From the NCBI GenBank assembly GCA_000818945.1, contig KN805465.1, forward strand, positions 22,276 through 86,275: a stretch of 64,000 nt of DNA. The letters run 5' to 3'. The notes beneath the pieces are model-generated. The model searched no databases. It was not told the origin of the DNA and saw nothing but the letters and a program-made list of their open reading frames with translations. A program made the translations under genes and the position numbers. Source of the stretch: Schizochytrium sp. CCTCC M209059 (taxonomy: Eukaryota > Sar > Bigyra > Thraustochytrida > Thraustochytriidae). Below are positions 1 to 9,444 of the stretch, in pieces (position 1 is the stretch's first letter; every line of letters begins with the position of its first letter).

Positions 1-179
1 CGCATCTGATGGGCGTTTGATGTCCAAGCCAATCAGTTCTGCGTCCTTTTGATGATGTGACGCGTCGGTTATAAGTGAACATCAACCAGCCGTCCAAGCT
101 GGTGCGCTATGTTGTCCATCAACCAACAAGCACGGTCTTGTGTCGTTATGTATGTATAAGAATCGTGGGGATGGGGGTG

Positions 180-278
180 TCACCTCAAAGAGTAAAGGAT
201 TGCGCGCTCAACTCGTGTCGATATGTAACAAGGAGGGGGTCACCTCAAGAACGAAGGATTGCGCGCTCGATGATGTCG
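180..278 (+). repeat. Two-copy imperfect ~40-bp direct repeat upstream of the molybdoenzyme gene
   Basis: A segment at 180-220 is repeated with a few changes at 240-278, offset 60 bp. Both copies begin TCACCTCAA and share GGATTGCGCGCTC. The array ends about 70 bp before the chosen start codon, so it may be a duplicated promoter or 5'UTR element. Nothing else is recognisable in 1-346. Confidence 0.7.
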
Positions 279-346
279 CACACTCTCACAGCGACAGACA
301 AGACGGACGGGATGCTTTGCCAGTCACGGATATCAAGCACAGCGCC

Positions 347-1384
347 ATGAAGACCGCGGCCAAGGTCGCGGCAGCGTGGGCAGGCAGCTCGCTGGCCATA
401 ATTGCAGGCGCTGCCGTAGTGCTTCTCTACCTGGGCGCGGGCGGACCTGACGCGGACGATGAGGCAAATCTCGATTTGAGCGCGGAGGACGCCAAAAAGG
501 TCCAGGCCCTTGTGGACAAAAAGCTGCGACTCCGCGAGAGGGCGCGCGAAAGGACGCCAGAGCAGGAAGCGAGAAAACAGCAACGGGCCAATGATCTCGG
601 ACTTCCTGCAGGTCAATTGCTCGCGCGCAAATGGATCATCCTCGACCTTGGCTACAGGCCGACCCAAGTTCAGTACCCAGAGATCGCGGGCGCAGTAGAT
701 GAGGCCCGCTGGTCGCTCAAAATTGCGTTCGACCATGGCGACGAAAACACCAAGGGCAAGTCACTCACATTGACGCTCGCAGACCTCAGGCCTCTCGCGC
801 AGACCTTTGGGGATGTAACATGGAACTGCGTCACAGGATGGAGCACCAAAGGACTTTGCTTCAAAGGTGTCCCGATGCAAGAACTCGTCGAGCTTATCCG
901 AGAAAAGGCAACACAAGAGCACGGCTCCAAAATCTGGCACGAAGACTGGCGCTGGCTGTTTCAGTCGAGTCCTGAAGGCTACACAGTGCCGGCATATCGC
1001 GAGGATGTCATGGACGGCGGCTTTCTCGCCATTGCTGACGGCAATGGCGATCCGCTTTCCATCGAGCATGGTGGAATCCGTTTCGTTTTCCCGACCCTAT
1101 ACGGCTGGAAGAGCTGCAAGTGGGTCTCTGAACTAGCCTTCTTGCCAAAGTACCGCAAGGGCTGGTGGGAACGCGTCGCATGCCACTCCCGCGGACGTGT
1201 CGCTTTCGACGAGCGTTGGGCCAAAGATGCTGGCGCTTTCTGGACTTTGCTCAGCAGCTGTAACATGTTTTATCTGCGCGTGTTTGGCGACACCTTTGCG
1301 CCGGTCATGCAAATATCTGGCCAGTTACTTGCACGTATAGTCGATTTCCTCAAGGCTTCTCTTCGACTTCACAATGATCAATAG
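347..1384 (+). CDS. Membrane-anchored sulfite-oxidase-like (molybdopterin) oxidoreductase
   Basis: Predicted 345-residue protein. The C-terminal ~230 residues look like the oxidoreductase molybdopterin-binding domain of the sulfite oxidase/MsrP (YedY) family. A TWNCVTGWS segment supplies the expected molybdenum-ligating cysteine (Cys161, codon 827-829), followed by GVPMQELVELI, a DPLSIEHGG segment, a YGWKSCKWV segment and a KGWWERVACHSRG segment, in family order. Residues about 10-28 form one hydrophobic span, then a highly charged stretch (about 40-85), so the enzyme is probably tethered to a membrane. No cytochrome b5 or dimerisation domain is visible, unlike animal sulfite oxidase. I start at the ATG at 347; an in-frame ATG at 152 would add 65 residues read through a short DNA repeat with no protein-like character. 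Substrate unknown; a peptide methionine-sulfoxide or small S/N-oxide reductase is possible by analogy with MsrP. Confidence 0.72.
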   Translation: MKTAAKVAAAWAGSSLAIIAGAAVVLLYLGAGGPDADDEANLDLSAEDAKKVQALVDKKLRLRERARERTPEQEARKQQRANDLGLPAGQLLARKWIILDLGYRPTQVQYPEIAGAVDEARWSLKIAFDHGDENTKGKSLTLTLADLRPLAQTFGDVTWNCVTGWSTKGLCFKGVPMQELVELIREKATQEHGSKIWHEDWRWLFQSSPEGYTVPAYREDVMDGGFLAIADGNGDPLSIEHGGIRFVFPTLYGWKSCKWVSELAFLPKYRKGWWERVACHSRGRVAFDERWAKDAGAFWTLLSSCNMFYLRVFGDTFAPVMQISGQLLARIVDFLKASLRLHNDQ

Positions 1385-2070
1385 ATTCCTTGACGATTTT
1401 TTTTTTTATGATCCACCAGCGCCCGGCACGCTTTTCTAGAGAGGAAAAAGGAAAAAGTCAAAGACGTTGTCTCTTTCGCAGGTCATACGTCAAAGATCGC
1501 GTCCGCGAGGCAAGTTGATCTCGCTTTTCGTTCTTAATCATTCTTCCTCTGCATGAGAATCGATAATCGCCAACGAATAAATTCGCAACCTACCTACGTC
1601 CTCGCTCATTGGGCTCGCCCACCCAGCTTTTCCAGCCTTTGGTACCTTTCACATATGATACTGACGTGAACGCGGTCGCGAACGTGCAGAGAATGTGCGT
1701 GCGTCATATGTGGTACACTCTCCGCTCTTCCCTTGTCGGTGACTCAGCAAACACCTAACACCAAACACCAAACACCAAACACCCCAAATCGCGCGCTTTC
1801 CCTGCGACGTGAAGGCCGCGAGACTCGTTTTGCGGGAGACGGTATAGATAGATAGCTAGCTGGCTGGCGACGCGAGTGCGTACGCGGAGCTCCGTCGCGA
1901 CGGATCCCTAGGCGCAACTGTACCGCACGAGAAAAGCACCTCGAGGGCTCGTTCCCTCCCTCCTTGAGCGCAAGCCACGCGCCGTCATCGAAGCCCCCGA
2001 GAAAAAGGGGCGCGTGGACACAACAGCGCACACGCTCAGCACGCACGAAGAATTCACTTTGGAGACGCAC
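1385..2070. other. Intergenic region between two plus-strand genes
   Basis: AT-richer than the flanking genes. It holds a T run shortly after the first gene (1398-1407), a short 7-bp tandem repeat of the type AAACACC at about 1749-1785, and a GATA/GCTA/GGCT tetranucleotide patch at 1848-1868. No coding signal is seen. Confidence 0.6.
1749..1785 (+). repeat. Heptanucleotide tandem repeat (AAACACC)n
   Basis: About five consecutive 7-bp units related to AACACCA are visible about 285 bp upstream of the phosphatase ATG. The unit is not a known telomere repeat. Confidence 0.75.
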
Positions 2071-2808
2071 ATGTGGAGAAGGATGAAGGCCAGCAACGCG
2101 GGCAGCGACGAGCAGTTCGACGATGAGGCGCGAATGATCTTCGCCGCGCTCAATCTTGATTTAAGCCGGCGGGAAAGGTACAATGCTCTCGACGCTATTT
2201 ACAAGCACCCTGACACTGGCGCCCAGGTTTTCGTTGGTAACCGAAATGCGGCATCCTCGAAGGAGATTCTCGACGCGAATGGCATCAAGCGCGTCGTCAA
2301 TTGCACGGGTGATATGAAAAATTTCTTTGAAGATGATGATAGCATGCACTATATGCGTTTTCCGATCGCGACCTGGATGCAAACAGTAAAGGAAATCCGT
2401 TCCAACGAGGCGTGCTTGGCCTTTGCTGAGCCCATGCTCGAGTTTGTAGACACTGGTCTGGAACAAGGTGAGTCTGTGCTCATTCACTGTCTCGCTGGTG
2501 CGCACAGGGCCGGGACAACGGGCGTTATCGTCCTAATGCATAAACTCAACGAACCCTATCCAGAAGCCCTTCTCAAAGCGCGGCTCCTGAGGCCCGTCAT
2601 CAATCCCATCGGGACTCTCAAGCTCTACGCGGAGCGCTACTCTATTGCTCTCGCGCAAGCGCGAGTCTCGAATGCCGCCTTTCCTTCAACCGCAGATCAT
2701 GAGGAGGACGAGGACGAGGACGAGGACGAGGATGACGAGGATGACGAGGAAAATGTCCAAGACTCCACTGACGACAGCACTACACTTGATGCCGCCATAC
2801 CTTTCTAA
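2071..2808 (+). CDS. Dual-specificity protein phosphatase with acidic tail
   Basis: Predicted 245-residue protein carrying the cysteine-phosphatase signature HCLAGAHRAG (His139, nucleophile Cys140, Arg146), preceded by GESVLI as in dual-specificity phosphatases (DSPs). An upstream FVGNRNAAS segment and a KRVVNCTG segment match the start of a DSP fold, and LLRPVINPIGTLKLYAERY lies where the substrate-pocket helix is expected. The last ~30 residues include a run of Glu/Asp. The aspartate general acid of the D-loop is not obvious: the aligned stretch reads MRFPIATWM, with Thr where DSPs normally have Asp. Start is the first ATG (2071); the frame is open further upstream but has no earlier ATG. 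The 3' end lies 49 bp from the convergent giant gene. Substrate cannot be read from sequence. Confidence 0.8.
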   Translation: MWRRMKASNAGSDEQFDDEARMIFAALNLDLSRRERYNALDAIYKHPDTGAQVFVGNRNAASSKEILDANGIKRVVNCTGDMKNFFEDDDSMHYMRFPIATWMQTVKEIRSNEACLAFAEPMLEFVDTGLEQGESVLIHCLAGAHRAGTTGVIVLMHKLNEPYPEALLKARLLRPVINPIGTLKLYAERYSIALAQARVSNAAFPSTADHEEDEDEDEDEDDEDDEENVQDSTDDSTTLDAAIPF

Positions 2809-2856
2809 CGCTTTTGCTGCGAATAATAAGTTTCTCTCTTGTGTAAATTGGCCTGC

Positions 2857-5800
2857 CTATCCTAGTTCTGCGAGAAGCGCTCGGTCAAACTCTTCTTCAA
2901 GGGACGCAATCGCTCGTTGTGAGTCTACACTGTTTTCCGTCTCCGAAGCAGACAAGTGGTACCCGCGCCTGCGCGCGGCGACTCGAGCTACAAGTGCATT
3001 TACTGTCGCGGGATCGCCGCCACGCTGCTTAAAGTCGAGCAGGCGAAGCCTGCCTATAGCCTCTTGCAATTCGCGAATGTAGGCTGCATTGGCATCTTCG
3101 CCGCTCCGGCCAGCATTTTCATCAGGAGCTTGCGCAGCATGCCCAAGCACAAATACACGCCGCGCGACGTACGCAAAAAGCCGATCCTTCGGTCCGAGAC
3201 CTAGAACATCGGTCCAAAGGCGATCGATCGGTCCACGAGGGAGCGATGACGATGAACTAAATAGCTCTTTCAGACAGCTTGAAAACCCATCAAACGAAAG
3301 GGAGTCTCGTTCACTGAACCAGGACTCGACCGTGGCTTCAGCGCCCTTTCGACCGCCTGAAAACAGCGCTGCCTCGATGCTCTTCAGACAGGCGCGACCA
3401 CTCGCGCCACCGCTAAACACTTCACATTGTAACCTTGATGCGGTCGCTCTTACCTTTTTGGGGGACATTCTCTCAACCAGGTCTTCCAAACGGTCGCGTG
3501 CCTCTTCTTGAAGCTGGGGAAGCTCTCGATCCTCGCGCAATGCATTGACCGCAATTCGTCCGGACCCTCGAGGGACGCCCTGTTGACGCCGCCGCTGCTG
3601 TTGCTCTTCCTGTTCCATTGCTTCTTCGATATCCCCATGCACAAAATCATCGACACCTGGCATCATTGGGGAGCGTACGGGAGAAATAGTTCTGTCATGT
3701 GAAGATGTTGCACGTTCATGCAAGTCAAAGTGCCCAAGCGCCTCGACAGCTCCGTGCACTTTGGCAGCCCAGTCCTTATCAAGCCCTACTTCCGTGACGA
3801 GCTCCTGTGCACTTAGACTGGCCAAGAGACAGCCATCGATGGATCGGGCTCGAAACGCTCGCTGCACCTCTCGCGGCGCTCCAAGGCTTTGAGACAGCCA
3901 TTCGAGAACATCTGCTACGCACCACTCGGGAAGATCCTGAGAGAGCGCTCGCGGATTGCGACGTGATCGTAGAATGTGATAAATCTCGCGCAGTTGATCG
4001 AGATGGGCAAGAATTTTGCGCCGATGCAGGTTTCCTGTGATGCCCTCTGGGAGCTCTTCTTCCTCGACGATGGCCAAAAGATGCTTACCCGTGAGGGTCT
4101 CAAATGCACTTGCAAAAGAAGGCAACTCGAGCTTGCGCTGCACCCACTGTCGCACGTCATGCGCATTCCACGTTGAAGGGTCAGTGGGCAAGTCCGCAGC
4201 CCTCGAGTAAGCTTCGCACATGGCGAGACCCCCTCTTTTCTTCCTGCTAAAGTTCTTGTCACTTTGTAGACCCAACCACTTGTCACTTGAGAGTGCATTC
4301 ACCCACTGCTGGGTTTCAGTGGGACTTTGACCATAAAGGCGCTCGCCAGCCTCGTTGACGCGAATATTCGGATCGATACGCATGTCGATTGGCGCCTCGC
4401 GCGGTTCCCACAGTCGTGCGCGGGCGCCTTGGCTCAAAGATGCCACTGTTCCAGCGCCTAAGGTCTCCTCGAAATGGGCGGCGAGCTCCTGAGCCCCGGT
4501 GTCCTTGTATCGAGCAACAAACTCTCGCGCCACGGCCGCTTGCTTCTTCAAGTTTGCCCACTGGTTCTCCTTCTTTTTCTTGGAGCCTGCAACGTCTGCG
4601 GACCCCCTTTTCTTCAAAGCAGCAGTTGCTGCTATTGTCGTAGCAGAGATGGAATCTCTTTCGGAAAAATCAGCTGCGTTCACCTTTTTTTGAGGTATGA
4701 GAAATCGCACCAAAGCGGAGCAGCTGACGGCTTCTTTGCCCATGGAGGCTAAAACCTTGGCCGGGTGTTCTCGCAGGGGAGCAAGAAGGGCAGACCCTGA
4801 GAGCAATTTGCGAATTTGCGGTTTGCCTCGCACGGCCTTCACAAGAACATCTTGTTTTATCTTGCCATCCGTGGGGATCTCCAAAAACGCAAACATTTGC
4901 TCGAGTCGCTGGCGCGCGATGCTGACTTCACGATCTCTCGCGTCGAGAGACTTCGCAGAAGCAGATGAGGACATGCTACGTCTACTGACACTTGAATGAC
5001 GATTTTGCGTAAGAGACTGACGCCCCCTTGCGTGTGGCAAGAGCCAGATTGTCTCTTCGTGTTGCAGGACTTCGGCGCAAAGCATGGCGGACTTGACATG
5101 CGGAGGCTCAAGAACTTGTGTCCCGCCATCTCTTGCTAGTCGCACGCTTCGCCCCCCAAAGTGTTCGCGAATCTCAGGCCCAAGCACAAGTCCAGCTCGT
5201 TTCGGAAGATCAGTCCTTAGACTTGCAATGGTCGCGCAAGGGTCGATGGGCGCAAAAAACTCGCCCAGCGGGGTGTTTACAACAATTCCAAAGTCCGGCA
5301 TTGCGAATCGCATGAACTCGGATTCGTCAAGCTCCTGATCACCATCGGCATCGAATTGCGCGATAATAGAATGAGCTGCCTCCAAACTTAGATCATCCCC
5401 GCCACTGGCCTCGCAGAAGACGCGACATAGCTCGGTCGCGCTCACCTTGCCGGAACCATCGAGATCAAATTTGCGAAACGCCCGAGCGAGGTCAGCGCCC
5501 CTTCCAATCAATGCACGGATCTTTCCTTCCAAAGAATCCGGAGTTGGAGTCTGGAAGAGAAAGTAGTTGCGTAACGCATCGAAGGACACCGTCTTCTCCT
5601 TGAAAAATGCATTGTCGACACGGAACAAGACGGAGCGCAGCAGACGATCTGGCACACTATTGATGCGCAAGGCCTCTATCCCGCGTCTAAAGCCAGCAAG
5701 ATCGATGGCATCGTCTCTCCGTTGCGAGTGTTTTCGAAAGATTCGCAGAACGCGCTCTGGGTCAATACTGCCATCTTTTTGTCGCATTTTACGACTCACA

Positions 5801-8800
5801 ATGCCTCGAAGCATACAGAGAAACACCTCGACCTTGTTTCCAATGGGCTCCAGCTCGGATGCGGCAGTTTCGTCCGTTTTCATTTCTTCATCAACGTTGA
5901 TCTCTGACTTGGCCTTGACTTTTTCCTTGTTCAAAGGTGTCACCTCGGGCGTGACTTCATTCGTGGGGCCACGGGGAACATCCTCTTTCGTGCAAGAATT
6001 ATGCTCAGTCTCTCCAGACTGGCTAGGCGCCATGGACTCGTCTCCGTACGAAATCGGAATGTCGGGGCTCTCGAAATCATTGGTGGGATTGCTCGTTGAT
6101 GCAATCTCCTTTTCGGCTGAGGACGACATGTCAGCACCGGTGGCAGGTTCCGGGTTCGAAACTATCATCTGCTTCTCGGCATTCGCGCTTGCTGTTGCCA
6201 TTTCGACTTCAGGTGAAGCTGCCTCAGCCTTTGCTGCCGGCTGTGCAGCCAGATCCGGGTGCATCAATTCACATGGAAAGAAATCAATAATCTCCCCATC
6301 CTCAAACTTTACAGTGCAAGAGCCTCTTCCTGCAATCTTTTGGACTTCTCCGTGATAAGGCTGGGCCCATCCGGGCAAATGGCCTATCACGCGATCGCCC
6401 TTCTTGTATGCGTTGAGCGCTGTTGACAAAACCTCGCTAATCTTGCCCTTATCAACGTCCCGGGCAATCTCGCCATCGTCAAAGTTGATTGTCATCGTGT
6501 TTGCGGATCCGATCGCCGTTACCACGCCCTTGTATGCGCGTTTCCATGTTTCTAGCTTGGCTTGTACACGATCGCCAAGATGTACCTCGGGAACCTCGCG
6601 CTCCGAAGTAGAGTTGACATCGACGGACGGCATCTTCATTTGTTCAGGCTTGGCATGCTCCACAACGTCACCATCATCAAAGACGACGTGGAAAGTGCCG
6701 TCATCGTGAGCTATCTTAATTGTGCCCGGGTAATGCTGATCCCATTCTGGAATTTGCACTTCGACACGAGCTCCCACCTTCCAAGCCGTCTCTGGTTTCT
6801 TCGCGGACTTGGCTGCTTGCTGAGCAAGTGCCCTCATTTGTTCGGGCTTGGCATGCTCCACGACGTCACCATCATCAAAGACGACATGGAAAGTGCCGTC
6901 GTCATGAGCTGTCTTGATCGTACCTGGGTAATGCTGATCCCATTCTGGGATTTGCACCTCAACACGAGCACCAACCTTCCAGGCTGACTCTGGCTTCTTT
7001 GCAAGTTTCTCAATTTGTTGAGCAGGTTCTCGCATCTGATCTGGTTTTGCACTTTTGACGACGTCGCCATCGTCAAAGACCACATGATAAGTACCGTCTG
7101 CATTCACATTTTCCACAGTCCCAGGATAATGCTGATCCCATTCTGGAATTTGCACCTCGACACGAGCTCCCACCTTCCAAGCCGTCACTGGTTTCTTCGC
7201 GGACTTGGCTGCTTGCTGAGCAAGTGCCCTCATTTGTTCTGGCTTGGCATGCTCCACGACGTCACCATCATCAAAGACGACATGGAAAGTGCCGTCGTCA
7301 TGAGCTGTCTTGATCGTACCTGGGTAATGCTGATCCCATTCTGGGATTTGCACCTCAACACGAGCACCAACCTTCCAGGCTGACTCTGGCTTCTTTGCAA
7401 GTTTCTCAATTTGTTGAGCAGGTTCTCGCATCTGATCTGGTTTTGCACTTTTGACGACGTCGCCATCGTCAAAGACCACATGATAAGTACCGTCTGCATT
7501 CACATTTTCCACAGTCCCAGGATAATGCTGATCCCATTCTGGAATTTGCACCTCGACACGAGCTCCCACCTTCCAAGCCGTCACTGGTTTCTTCGCGGAC
7601 TTGGCTGCTTGCTGAGCAAGTGCCCTCATTTGTTCTGGCTTGGCATGCTCCACGACGTCACCATCATCAAAGACGACATGGAAAGTGCCGTCGTCATGAG
7701 CTGTCTTGATCGTACCTGGGTAATGCTGATCCCATTCTGGGATTTGCACCTCGACACGAGCTCCTACCTTCCATTCTGATTCCAGCTGGTCTGATTTTGT
7801 TGCAGGTTTCTCGGCTTGTTGAGCAGGTAGTCGCATCTGATCTGGTTTTGCACTCTTGACGACGTCGCCATCGTCAAAGACTACATGATAAGTACCGTCT
7901 GCATTCACATTTTCTACAGTCCCAGGATAATGCTGATCCCATTCTGGAATCTGCACCTCGACACGAGCTCCAACCTTCCAGGCTGACTCTGGTTTCTTTG
8001 CGGGTTTCTCAATTTGTTGAGCAGGTGCTCGCATCTGGGTGGACGTTGCATTCTTGACGACGTCCCCGTCGTCAAAGACAACATGATAAGTACCGTCTTC
8101 ATTCGCCTTCTCTACGGTTCCAGGATAATGCTGATCCCATTCAGGAATCTGTACCTCGACACGGGATCCCTTTTGCCATTTTTGCGATGCTTCAACTGGT
8201 CGCATGTACTTTGCTTCCAGCGCAGGAACCATCTCACCATCTTCGAAGCTGACACAATAAGTCCCATCCGAATTTGCGCCCATGATCGTCCCTGTGTAGA
8301 ATTGGGACCACTCCGGAATCTTCGCTTCGATGCACTGATTCACGGCAAATTTGGCGGAAGTTGCCTTTGAAGCCGACACAGGCTGGTTCTCGGTTTGCCT
8401 CCCCTGCTTTTCCTGCTTCTCTTGCTTTTCCTGCTGCGTCGTACCATCATGGGCGAGTTTTTCGACATCCTCGTGAAGTACTGAGTCCTGGCACTCGCCA
8501 TCGTCAAAGAGAATTTGATACGTGCCATTGAGATTGGCAGATTGAATCGTCCCCGGATAGGCTTCTTTCCATGCAGGAATCTTTGCTAAAACGCGGGTTC
8601 CGGAAGGAAAGAGCTTTGGTCGCGCTTTGCGCAAGAGATCGCTTGGAACCAGGGGGGCGTGCTCCCCATCGTCAAAGTGGCACTCGTAACCGCTACGGCC
8701 CACCGGAGCAACGACTTTTCCGCCATAAAATTTATCCCAGCCTGCAAGTTTTGCCTCAATGCGGTCCTCTGGTGAGAATGTCTGGAACGTTTTCACTTCT

Positions 8801-9444
8801 TTGAGTTGACCCTCGGCAACTGTGTCAACGATCTCGCCGTCATCAAAGAGGACCTTGTAAACGCCTGGGCCTGAGCACCCGTCAACAATGCCTTCGTACT
8901 CCTGATCCCATCCATCAAGCTGAGCAGAGACTTTGTCACCTCGGGCAAATTTGCTAGAGGACAAAGGTCCGTTTTTGTCTTTGCTAATTTCCTGCAAAGG
9001 CTGCACAAAGTCTATTGGAACATATTCGACTTTTTCGCCATCGTCAAAGTGGATCTCGCATGCGCCTGGGCCTTTGACAGCCTTTACGATTCCATCAAAA
9101 GCCTGGCCATTCCAAACGGCCAGGGATACGCGAACACGCTGTCCGGGTTTGACTTTATTCTCGCAAGCAAGAACACGCATCTGTTCTGCTTGGACTACAT
9201 CGATGCTCTCACCATCGTCAAAGTCGACAGCAAAAGTGCCATCCTTGTTCACACGAACAATAACGCCTTTGTAGAATGTGCTCCAGCCGTCGACCCTGGC
9301 TTCGACTCTGGCGCCAAGCACGAAGGCGCTATTTTTATTCTGTCCTCCACCGTCTTCTTCTTCTTCTTCTTCGTCAGGGCCTGCTGCAGCACGGAATTCT
9401 TTGGCCATGCGCGCAAACTCAGAGTCTCCTTTGCCGTCGCCCAT
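2857..9444 (-). CDS. Giant tandem Tudor-like repeat / EF-hand / SAM-domain protein
   Basis: Predicted 2195-residue protein from the first ATG (codon 9442-9444). Residues about 33-1065 contain 16 modules of about 50-65 residues, each with a GxRVEVxIPEW-like opening, a (H/F)YxGT strand and a terminal FDDG(E/D) hairpin, typical of Tudor/Agenet-like barrels. Modules 1-6, 15 and 16 are diverged; 7-14 are nearly identical. After an acidic Ser/Thr/Glu-rich linker come two EF-hands (FDLDGSGK, about residue 1324; FDADGDQELDESEF, about 1365), a basic region, and two SAM-like domains (about 1760-1820 and 1840-1900) opening with WNAHDVRQWV and PEWCVADVLEWL. Coiled, charged C-terminus. Tudor barrels often bind methylated Lys/Arg; that and Ca2+ binding are family-based inference. 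It is probably a large scaffold; location is unknown. Very few Cys and no membrane span seen. Confidence 0.85.
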   Translation of the reverse strand: MGDGKGDSEFARMAKEFRAAAGPDEEEEEEDGGGQNKNSAFVLGARVEARVDGWSTFYKGVIVRVNKDGTFAVDFDDGESIDVVQAEQMRVLACENKVKPGQRVRVSLAVWNGQAFDGIVKAVKGPGACEIHFDDGEKVEYVPIDFVQPLQEISKDKNGPLSSSKFARGDKVSAQLDGWDQEYEGIVDGCSGPGVYKVLFDDGEIVDTVAEGQLKEVKTFQTFSPEDRIEAKLAGWDKFYGGKVVAPVGRSGYECHFDDGEHAPLVPSDLLRKARPKLFPSGTRVLAKIPAWKEAYPGTIQSANLNGTYQILFDDGECQDSVLHEDVEKLAHDGTTQQEKQEKQEKQGRQTENQPVSASKATSAKFAVNQCIEAKIPEWSQFYTGTIMGANSDGTYCVSFEDGEMVPALEAKYMRPVEASQKWQKGSRVEVQIPEWDQHYPGTVEKANEDGTYHVVFDDGDVVKNATSTQMRAPAQQIEKPAKKPESAWKVGARVEVQIPEWDQHYPGTVENVNADGTYHVVFDDGDVVKSAKPDQMRLPAQQAEKPATKSDQLESEWKVGARVEVQIPEWDQHYPGTIKTAHDDGTFHVVFDDGDVVEHAKPEQMRALAQQAAKSAKKPVTAWKVGARVEVQIPEWDQHYPGTVENVNADGTYHVVFDDGDVVKSAKPDQMREPAQQIEKLAKKPESAWKVGARVEVQIPEWDQHYPGTIKTAHDDGTFHVVFDDGDVVEHAKPEQMRALAQQAAKSAKKPVTAWKVGARVEVQIPEWDQHYPGTVENVNADGTYHVVFDDGDVVKSAKPDQMREPAQQIEKLAKKPESAWKVGARVEVQIPEWDQHYPGTIKTAHDDGTFHVVFDDGDVVEHAKPEQMRALAQQAAKSAKKPETAWKVGARVEVQIPEWDQHYPGTIKIAHDDGTFHVVFDDGDVVEHAKPEQMKMPSVDVNSTSEREVPEVHLGDRVQAKLETWKRAYKGVVTAIGSANTMTINFDDGEIARDVDKGKISEVLSTALNAYKKGDRVIGHLPGWAQPYHGEVQKIAGRGSCTVKFEDGEIIDFFPCELMHPDLAAQPAAKAEAASPEVEMATASANAEKQMIVSNPEPATGADMSSSAEKEIASTSNPTNDFESPDIPISYGDESMAPSQSGETEHNSCTKEDVPRGPTNEVTPEVTPLNKEKVKAKSEINVDEEMKTDETAASELEPIGNKVEVFLCMLRGIVSRKMRQKDGSIDPERVLRIFRKHSQRRDDAIDLAGFRRGIEALRINSVPDRLLRSVLFRVDNAFFKEKTVSFDALRNYFLFQTPTPDSLEGKIRALIGRGADLARAFRKFDLDGSGKVSATELCRVFCEASGGDDLSLEAAHSIIAQFDADGDQELDESEFMRFAMPDFGIVVNTPLGEFFAPIDPCATIASLRTDLPKRAGLVLGPEIREHFGGRSVRLARDGGTQVLEPPHVKSAMLCAEVLQHEETIWLLPHARGRQSLTQNRHSSVSRRSMSSSASAKSLDARDREVSIARQRLEQMFAFLEIPTDGKIKQDVLVKAVRGKPQIRKLLSGSALLAPLREHPAKVLASMGKEAVSCSALVRFLIPQKKVNAADFSERDSISATTIAATAALKKRGSADVAGSKKKKENQWANLKKQAAVAREFVARYKDTGAQELAAHFEETLGAGTVASLSQGARARLWEPREAPIDMRIDPNIRVNEAGERLYGQSPTETQQWVNALSSDKWLGLQSDKNFSRKKRGGLAMCEAYSRAADLPTDPSTWNAHDVRQWVQRKLELPSFASAFETLTGKHLLAIVEEEELPEGITGNLHRRKILAHLDQLREIYHILRSRRNPRALSQDLPEWCVADVLEWLSQSLGAPREVQRAFRARSIDGCLLASLSAQELVTEVGLDKDWAAKVHGAVEALGHFDLHERATSSHDRTISPVRSPMMPGVDDFVHGDIEEAMEQEEQQQRRRQQGVPRGSGRIAVNALREDRELPQLQEEARDRLEDLVERMSPKKVRATASRLQCEVFSGGASGRACLKSIEAALFSGGRKGAEATVESWFSERDSLSFDGFSSCLKELFSSSSSLPRGPIDRLWTDVLGLGPKDRLFAYVARRVFVLGHAAQAPDENAGRSGEDANAAYIRELQEAIGRLRLLDFKQRGGDPATVNALVARVAARRRGYHLSASETENSVDSQRAIASLEEEFDRALLAELG
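6835..7770 (-). repeat. Coding tandem duplication with 396-bp unit
   Basis: Within the Tudor-like gene, DNA from about 6835 to 7230 recurs almost base-for-base from 7231 to about 7626, and the first half of a third copy follows to about 7770. The unit of 396 bp is 132 codons, two Tudor-like modules. Third positions are also conserved, so the copies are recent or homogenised. Confidence 0.88.

Noticed and set aside
1749..1785. Heptanucleotide repeat considered as internal telomere-like sequence
   Set aside because: AAACACC units do not match known telomere motifs (TTAGGG/TTTAGGG) and the array is only about five units.
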